Origin: Segatella copri
GTDB lineage: Bacteria; Bacteroidota; Bacteroidia; Bacteroidales; Bacteroidaceae
Length of the DNA: 9,549 nucleotides
NCBI RefSeq assembly: GCF_019127135.1
Contig: NZ_JAHOEA010000083.1
Coordinates: 1 to 9,549 of the forward strand
Direction: 5' to 3'
Part shown: piece by piece, positions 6,212 through 9,549 of the stretch
How the letters are laid out: every line of letters starts with the position of its first letter
Numbering within the stretch: the first letter of the stretch is position 1
Notes under the pieces: model-generated
Databases searched by the model: none
What the model was told of the DNA's origin: nothing
Seen by the model: the letters and a program-made list of their open reading frames with translations, nothing else
Translations under genes and position numbers: made by a program

Positions 6212-6661
6212 ATGAAAAAAACAATTAAGTATTTGATGCTTACACTTGTAGCAGTGTTCGCATGTGTGGCAATTTCTTCTTGTAGCAAGGACGATGATGA
6301 TCCTAACAAGGGTATTGGCAACTATTATGTCCAGTTGGCAGGTGTTGAGACAAATTGTATTGATGCAACTGGTAATAACCTAGCTGATATTTTTAAGTCT
6401 GGCTGGATTACTGAAAACAAGGCAGATTCTCAAGGCAAAAAGACCATAGGTAAGACAGACAATGAAACAGCACGTACGTGGTTTAATCAGTATATTAATG
6501 CCCTGGTTCAAAATGCAGATGAGGAGTTCCGCGGTAAAAATCTCCTTCCCGAAAATGGCTATGTACGTTATTATTTCAGTTTAGGAAGTGATGCTTCATA
6601 TGGAGGTGCAAATGAAAATGCAATAATTGAAGTCACAAATTCTGGAGCAATTAAACGATAG
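6212..6661 (+). CDS. surface-type lipoprotein of unknown function
   Basis: The 149-residue protein has a lipoprotein signal peptide with lipobox AISSC (Cys24). SKDDDD follows the cysteine; a Ser/Lys plus acidic run at this place matches the lipoprotein export signal that directs Bacteroidetes lipoproteins to the outer face of the outer membrane. The mature part (about 125 residues) has no motif I know. It contains a short ARTWFNQY segment reminiscent of AKWFNQ in the preceding protein, too short to claim homology. It ends in IKR. The caspase-like gene starts 5 bp downstream, pointing to a functional link, for example as anchor, inhibitor or substrate (inference). Confidence 0.85.
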   Translation: MKKTIKYLMLTLVAVFACVAISSCSKDDDDPNKGIGNYYVQLAGVETNCIDATGNNLADIFKSGWITENKADSQGKKTIGKTDNETARTWFNQYINALVQNADEEFRGKNLLPENGYVRYYFSLGSDASYGGANENAIIEVTNSGAIKR

Positions 6662-6666
6662 ATAGA

Positions 6667-7419
6667 ATGAATTCTCTAAAGGGTATTGCACTGTTGCTAT
6701 TGTCACTTATTTCTGCAATAGAAATTAATGCACAGCATACGTATGTAGTATCTGTTGGTATCGCTGATTATCAGAACATTAATGATCTTACGTTTACAGA
6801 AGCAGATGTAGTAACATTCAATCATATTATGGCTCAACATGATGCTGTCATTACAACATTAACAGGCGCTCAGGCAACACACTCTAATATTATTAAGACT
6901 GTTCGTTCTGTTTTTGCCAAGGCAACGCCTTCAGATGCAGTAATATTCTTTTTCAGTGGACATGGTTATGAAGGTGGTTTTTGTTGCTATGATATGCAAG
7001 CGAACTCTCATCTTGGCGGAATGAGTTATCAAGAAATGCAGATACTATTTCGTAATTGTCGTGCAGGGCGGAAGATGGTTTTTGCGGATGCATGTTTCAG
7101 TGGAGGTCTTGGTAAACAGCGTACACAATTGCAGGTACAAGCTGTTGCAAACAATGAGGTAATGTTCTTTCTGTCATCTAGATTGGATGAAACTTCGTTG
7201 GAATTACCACAAGGACCAAATGGTCTTTATACATATTTCCTCGCAAAAGGATTAGGTGGTGCAGCAGATATAAATAATGACAGAGTTATTTCTGCTAACG
7301 AGATTTACAATTTTGTTAGTATCAACGTCTCATCGTGGGCAAACCAGATTCCTCACAATCAGCATCCAACTATTTGGGGTAATTTCAAGCAAAGTATGTC
7401 TGTTTTAGATGTGAAGTGA
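6667..7419 (+). CDS. secreted caspase-like (C14) cysteine peptidase
   Basis: The 250-residue protein has a signal peptide (cleavage near INA22-Q23) and then a caspase-fold domain filling nearly the whole mature chain. The first strand is YVVSVGIADY. The catalytic His is His99 in FFFSGHG and the catalytic Cys is Cys143 in FADACFSGG, the usual C14/metacaspase motif pair. SSRLDETSLE (170-180) matches the region after the third strand that helps form the substrate pocket. DINNDRVISANE (201-212) fits an EF-hand loop (D-x-N-x-D-x-V-x-S-x-x-E), suggesting calcium binding. There is no large effector domain, so it is a minimal exported caspase. Bacterial caspases often cleave after Arg or Lys; specificity here is unknown. 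It lies 5 bp after the lipoprotein gene. Confidence 0.93.
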   Translation: MNSLKGIALLLLSLISAIEINAQHTYVVSVGIADYQNINDLTFTEADVVTFNHIMAQHDAVITTLTGAQATHSNIIKTVRSVFAKATPSDAVIFFFSGHGYEGGFCCYDMQANSHLGGMSYQEMQILFRNCRAGRKMVFADACFSGGLGKQRTQLQVQAVANNEVMFFLSSRLDETSLELPQGPNGLYTYFLAKGLGGAADINNDRVISANEIYNFVSINVSSWANQIPHNQHPTIWGNFKQSMSVLDVK

Positions 7420-7465
7420 TGAACATTCTACATTAGTTGGGTGGCATTAAATAAAAAATCATGTT

Positions 7466-7493
7466 AGTCAGTGAAGGAATTCCTTCACTGACT
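7466..7493. terminator. perfect 28-bp palindrome between caspase and barrel genes
   Basis: AGTCAGTGAAGGAA is followed immediately by its exact reverse complement, centred on GAATTC. The RNA would form a stem of about 11-12 bp, sitting between the peptidase stop and the barrel gene. A T-run (from AAATAAAAAATC) follows it only on the minus strand, so on the plus strand it is a terminator without U-tract, an RNA-processing/stability hairpin, or an operator. Confidence 0.5.
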
Positions 7494-7514
7494 TGAAAAG
7501 TAAATTAAAACGTT

Positions 7515-8105
7515 ATGAAGAAATTTTTTATGATGGCAGTTATGACTGTGCTTACAATTACAGCATCTGCCCAAGTAGAAAAGGGAATGCGATATGGCAT
7601 AACCTTTACAGGAACAATGAGTAAGTACTCTGAGTTACCAAATACTGAGAATACATTCGGTTATGGTGGTGGTTTTATTTTGGAGTACAACTTTACTCCA
7701 AATGTTTATCTGGGTTCAGGATTGGAGTTCGGGTTAAGAGGGACAAAGGCAAAAAAACTAGAATTCGGAGGTCAGCCTGTTATACCGGATGGTTCTTTGA
7801 AGTCATATAACCTCATTATACCTGTCAATATCGGTGGACGCGTTAATCTGTCGGATAACGTAGCTTTATTTGGTCAAGTCGGTCCTTATGCTTCATTTGC
7901 TATTAAAAAAGCAGAACTCCAGCTTCTAGATATTTCCACAATAAAAGGAGAAAGCTTTGACTGGGGATTTAATGGTAAGATTGGTGTCGAGTTTAGCCAA
8001 ATTCAACTATTTGGTGGATACGAACTTGGCATGAAAGAAGTTTGGATTTGGCCAGAAAACTCAAAGAACCGCTCTTTTGTGTTTGGTGTCGGTTATACAT
8101 TCTGA
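7515..8105 (+). CDS. outer-membrane beta-barrel protein
   Basis: The 196-residue protein has a signal peptide (cleavage near ASA19-Q20) and alternating amphipathic strands typical of small 8-stranded barrels: RYGITFTGTMSKY, FGYGGGFILEYNF, VYLGSGLEFGLRG, YNLIIPVNIGGRV, VALFGQVGPYASF, WGFNGKIGVEF, IQLFGGYELGM. It ends VFGVGYTF, with the C-terminal Phe favoured by the BAM machinery. It fits the outer-membrane beta-barrel (PorT/porin-like) group. It lies 95 bp after the caspase-like gene, beyond the palindrome, so expression may be uncoupled from the upstream genes. It may anchor or export cluster products (inference), or be unrelated housekeeping. Confidence 0.85.
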   Translation: MKKFFMMAVMTVLTITASAQVEKGMRYGITFTGTMSKYSELPNTENTFGYGGGFILEYNFTPNVYLGSGLEFGLRGTKAKKLEFGGQPVIPDGSLKSYNLIIPVNIGGRVNLSDNVALFGQVGPYASFAIKKAELQLLDISTIKGESFDWGFNGKIGVEFSQIQLFGGYELGMKEVWIWPENSKNRSFVFGVGYTF

Positions 8106-8216
8106 CCAGTAGCAAGGTGTTCAGCAACGTATTGTTGATGGTCTTCATAAAATAGGATCAGATTTACAATCGGTTATGTGTGTATGAATTTTGCAAAACG
8201 GATGTTTGGTGGAGAT

Positions 8217-8348
8217 GTCTCCGTGCCTTGAATGATTCGTCTCCTTAAGTGAAAGAATACGTCTCTTTGGATGAAAGAATACGTTTCATTGGGTGAACGG
8301 ATACGTCTCCTTGAGTGAAAGAAACCATCTTCTGGAGTACAAGGATAT
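8217..8348. repeat. tandem array A: six 22-bp units
   Basis: Six head-to-tail 22-bp units start at 8217, 8239, 8261, 8283, 8305 and 8327. The best-conserved units begin GTCTCCTT or GTCTCTTT and end GAAAGAATAC; the first and last are degenerate. Because 22 is not a multiple of 3 the array is not a peptide repeat. A short minus-strand open frame (8174-8368) crosses it but is rejected for that reason. The 8106-8471 interval contains no supported gene. Confidence 0.85.
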
Positions 8349-8366
8349 AACTTCTTGAAAGTTGTC

Positions 8367-8440
8367 ACTAGGCTCGGCAGGTCTGCTGAGCCTAGTCAGC
8401 AGGTCTGCTCACTGCAGTCAGCAGGTCTTGCGAGCCTAGT
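8367..8440. repeat. tandem array B: three 22-bp hairpin-forming units
   Basis: Three 22-bp units at 8375-8396, 8397-8418 and 8419-8440 share the core [CG]GCAGGTCT and mostly end CCTAGT. ACTAGGCTC at 8367-8375 can pair with GAGCCTAGT at 8388-8396 (a near-complete 30-nt hairpin) or with the copy at 8432-8440, where the match extends to ACTAGGCTCG/CGAGCCTAGT. Competing hairpins are therefore possible on either strand. It lies downstream of both the barrel gene and the small gene at 8472-8642, so it may end both transcripts. Confidence 0.8.
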
Positions 8441-8471
8441 GGGATGACCTTAGAAAGTAACTTCATATCGC

Positions 8472-8642
8472 TTAAATGCAAACTTTTACAGTCTTAAGAA
8501 ATGCAGAACATCCTTCTTCTACTTTTTTTCTGTTAGCCATTCTTTCCTCTCTGGTCATGTTTTCAACACGTTGCATTTCTTCTTCAAATTTACGTGCTGC
8601 TTTGCCATAGAGAATGGGCGTTTCTTTGATTGGTCTTGACAT
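8472..8642 (-). CDS. small antitoxin-like protein (MSRPIKETP family), no adjacent toxin
   Basis: A 56-residue frame begins MSRPIKETPILYGKAARKFE and ends TVKVCI. Support is strong: a full AGGAGG (8656-8651 on the minus strand) lies 8 nt before the ATG, and a good -33/-7 promoter lies just upstream. The start resembles a widespread group of small Bacteroidales proteins beginning [MA]-x-RPIKETPxLxG that, from memory, often pair with a toxin-like gene. The middle is charged and helical (ENMTREERMANRKKVEE). The downstream 300 bp hold only repeats, so any partner toxin has been lost or lies elsewhere. Function as an antitoxin is inference. Confidence 0.75.
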   Translation of the reverse strand: MSRPIKETPILYGKAARKFEEEMQRVENMTREERMANRKKVEEGCSAFLKTVKVCI

Positions 8643-8681
8643 ATTTCTATCCTCCTATTATTAATGATTATGATTCTGTTG

Positions 8682-8712
8682 CAAAAGTACGATTAAAAAC
8701 TGAACTACCGAA
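8682..8712 (-). promoter_or_regulatory. promoter of the small antitoxin-like gene
   Basis: TTCG (8712-8709), a 19-nt spacer and TACTTTTG (8689-8682) fit the Bacteroides TTTG-N19-21-TAnnTTTG pattern. The text around it (GGTAGTT, TTAATCGTA, TTTTGCAACA) closely matches the promoter at 9406-9437. Confidence 0.65.
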
Positions 8713-8738
8713 GTTTTTTTGCAACTATTTTTCTCCAA

Positions 8739-8762
8739 TTTTCTGCATATTCTTGCAGAAAA
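8739..8762. repeat. inverted repeat behind the toxin remnant
   Basis: TTTTCTGC (8739-8746) and GCAGAAAA (8755-8762) are perfect 8-bp arms with an 8-nt loop. It lies between the toxin remnant and the promoter at 8682-8712. It could be a second termination hairpin or an operator; there is no further evidence. Confidence 0.4.
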
Positions 8763-8785
8763 GTAAGCAGAAACGATAAATTTGC

Positions 8786-8809
8786 AGCAAAGGGCTGTAA
8801 TCCTTTGCT
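8786..8809 (-). terminator. possible terminator after the toxin remnant
   Basis: AGCAAAGG (8809-8802 on the minus strand) pairs with CCTTTGCT (8793-8786) over 8 bp with an 8-nt loop, starting 11 bp past the toxin stop. The following GCAAATTTAT is only weakly U-rich. Confidence 0.45.
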
Positions 8810-8819
8810 CGCTAGGTTT

Positions 8820-9148
8820 TTATAGTTTCCTTTTGAATTGTCTCAATAATGCTTGTTGAGAACGTTTGGTGTACCAAATGTCAACAATGACGATTTCATC
8901 ACGCTCTTTGTCGTAGCGATAAATGAGCTTGAAGTTGTCCATTAGCAGTGCGCTACGATAATCTCGATGAAAATCTTTCAGAATAGGCTCTTGAGAATAT
9001 GACAATGGGAACATAATGAGACGAGCGTATATGGCCTCAAGTTCCTTTTTCCATCTCAAAACGCATTTCCTTCCAAACTCATCCCTAGCATATTCGATAC
9101 AATAGCGTTGTCTTCTTGGGTTGGTGGTAATACTCGTATGTTTACCAT
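8820..9148 (-). pseudogene. RelE/ParE-family toxin, frameshifted
   Basis: The ATG at 9148 overlaps the antitoxin stop by 7 nt (ATGGTAA), and its frame gives MVNIRVLPPTQEDNAIV before ending at a TGA after 30 residues. The family signature continues in the other frame: EYARDEFGRK, then LRWKKELEAIYARL, MFPLSY, YRSALLMDNFKLIYRY and DEIVIVDIWYTKR, ending at 8820. Restoring one base near 9095-9098 would join the two parts as AIV-x-EYARDEFGRK, giving about 109 residues, normal for RelE/ParE. These toxins are mRNA interferases or gyrase poisons. Initiation at an internal TTG (9059) would lack the first strand and helix. A programmed shift is possible, but no canonical slippery site is visible. Confidence 0.7.
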
Positions 9149-9366
9149 TTGAATTCGTTTTTGAAATTGGCCATCATTTCTAGAAAGTCAACAGCGTTGC
9201 CTGTTCTTGCATATTCTTCTTCACGAGCTAAGACATGATTCACCAACTCGTCATTATTGCATGGTGTCATAAAAGGATATTCTTCGGATTCGTTATGAGC
9301 CTCTGTTGCATAATCGTGACGATAGGCAACTGTTGGTTCTTTTGGGTTTGACATTATTTTAGTCAT
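9142..9366 (-). CDS. putative antitoxin partner of the RelE/ParE-type toxin
   Basis: The 74-residue protein begins MTKIMSNPKEPTVAYRHDY and ends NFKNEFKW. The ATG at 9366 is chosen because a perfect AGGAGG (9380-9375) lies 8 nt upstream. A longer in-frame start at 9408 would be the TTG inside the -7 box and is not credible; a second ATG four codons in (9354) is less well placed. The central DELVNHVLAREEEYARTG is predicted helical. No classic Phd, RelB or HTH motif is evident, so the role rests on position: its stop overlaps the start of the toxin frame. With the toxin broken it may now be non-essential. Confidence 0.7.
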   Translation of the reverse strand: MTKIMSNPKEPTVAYRHDYATEAHNESEEYPFMTPCNNDELVNHVLAREEEYARTGNAVDFLEMMANFKNEFKW

Positions 9367-9405
9367 ATTGTAATCCTCCTTATTTTTGGTTACTCTAATA
9401 TGTTG

Positions 9406-9437
9406 CAAAATTACGATTAATATTTGAAAGTACCAAA
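9406..9437 (-). promoter_or_regulatory. promoter of the toxin-antitoxin pair
   Basis: TTTG (9437-9434), a 20-nt spacer and TAATTTTG (9413-9406) match the Bacteroides -33/-7 consensus exactly. Transcription would start near 9399, leaving about 33 nt before the ATG at 9366. Confidence 0.75.
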
Positions 9438-9549
9438 GTTTTTTTCGCTTTTCTTATGAATAATCCTAAAGAATTTGAGTTTCGTACTTCCAGCCCCCCC
9501 CAGCCCGTCCGAGAACGGCCGTTTTGGGGTGTATCACATAGGGTAGAAC
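9438..9549. other. right-end intergenic sequence with C-run and small palindrome
   Basis: No gene is supported here. The stretch has an eight-base C-run (9494-9501) and a 10-bp palindrome AACGGCCGTT (9514-9523) in an unusually GC-rich patch. These may belong to an element or gene continuing outside the window. Confidence 0.3.

Noticed and set aside
8174..8368. Minus-strand 64-residue frame with repeated RRRI segments
   Set aside because: It is a by-product of the 22-bp array, whose period is not a multiple of three; no ribosome binding site or known family.
8217..8440. CRISPR array
   Set aside because: Units are head-to-tail with no spacers and no cas genes are present.
9059..9059. TTG at 9059 as the true toxin start
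   Set aside because: It would omit the conserved EYARDEFGRK segment encoded just upstream in the same frame, and an ATG overlapping the antitoxin stop exists at 9148.

Overview
The window looks like chromosomal DNA from a member of the Bacteroidales (Bacteroides/Prevotella-type). The signs are a UpxY-type NusG paralogue, a Bacteroidetes-type tyrosine recombinase that lacks the usual first catalytic arginine, TAnnTTTG -7 promoter boxes, a lipoprotein with a C-SKDDDD surface-export signature, secreted proteins cleaved before Gln, and few Shine-Dalgarno sequences. Genus cannot be fixed from the sequence alone.

Region 1 (about 1-3720, minus strand) is a recombinase and capsule-regulator block. 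Reading in the direction of transcription: a tyrosine recombinase (3387-2122), a RhuM-like helix-turn-helix protein that starts one base after it, and a strong intrinsic terminator (1652-1700). Then comes a new promoter (about 1471-1503) with a leader of roughly 500 nt. The leader contains a terminator-like hairpin ending in six U (1015-1106), just upstream of a upxY-like antitermination gene (967-224). A small acidic protein (191-3) follows. This matches the known Bacteroides arrangement in which UpxY lets RNA polymerase pass the leader of its own polysaccharide operon; the polysaccharide genes would lie left of the window. The 300 bp behind the recombinase gene hold a dense cluster of GTAAC/GTTAC motifs, including two identical-geometry dyads, and look like recombinase or regulator binding sites.

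Region 2 (about 3730-8105, plus strand) is a cell-envelope gene cluster. It has a 5'-truncated secreted protein and an intact tandem paralogue (GWYxPS domain), a 400-residue secreted protein of unknown function, and a surface-type lipoprotein. A secreted caspase-like (C14) peptidase with His99/Cys143 and an EF-hand-like loop follows, and after a perfect 28-bp palindrome an outer-membrane beta-barrel protein. The first five genes are separated by 2-30 bp, so they are probably co-transcribed. All intact products carry export signals, suggesting an extracytoplasmic caspase system. The loss of the first gene's 5' end beside the recombinase block suggests that block arrived by insertion or rearrangement.

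Region 3 (8106-8471) has no supported gene. It holds two adjacent but unrelated tandem arrays, both with a 22-bp period: six units at 8217-8348 and three hairpin-forming units at 8375-8440.

Region 4 (8472-9549, minus strand) is a decaying toxin-antitoxin neighbourhood. It contains a 56-residue antitoxin-like protein without an adjacent toxin, and an antitoxin/RelE-ParE toxin pair whose toxin frame is broken by an apparent one-base deletion near 9097. Both small operons share a similar promoter and a full AGGAGG ribosome binding site, unlike the other genes here. The last 130 bp show no gene.
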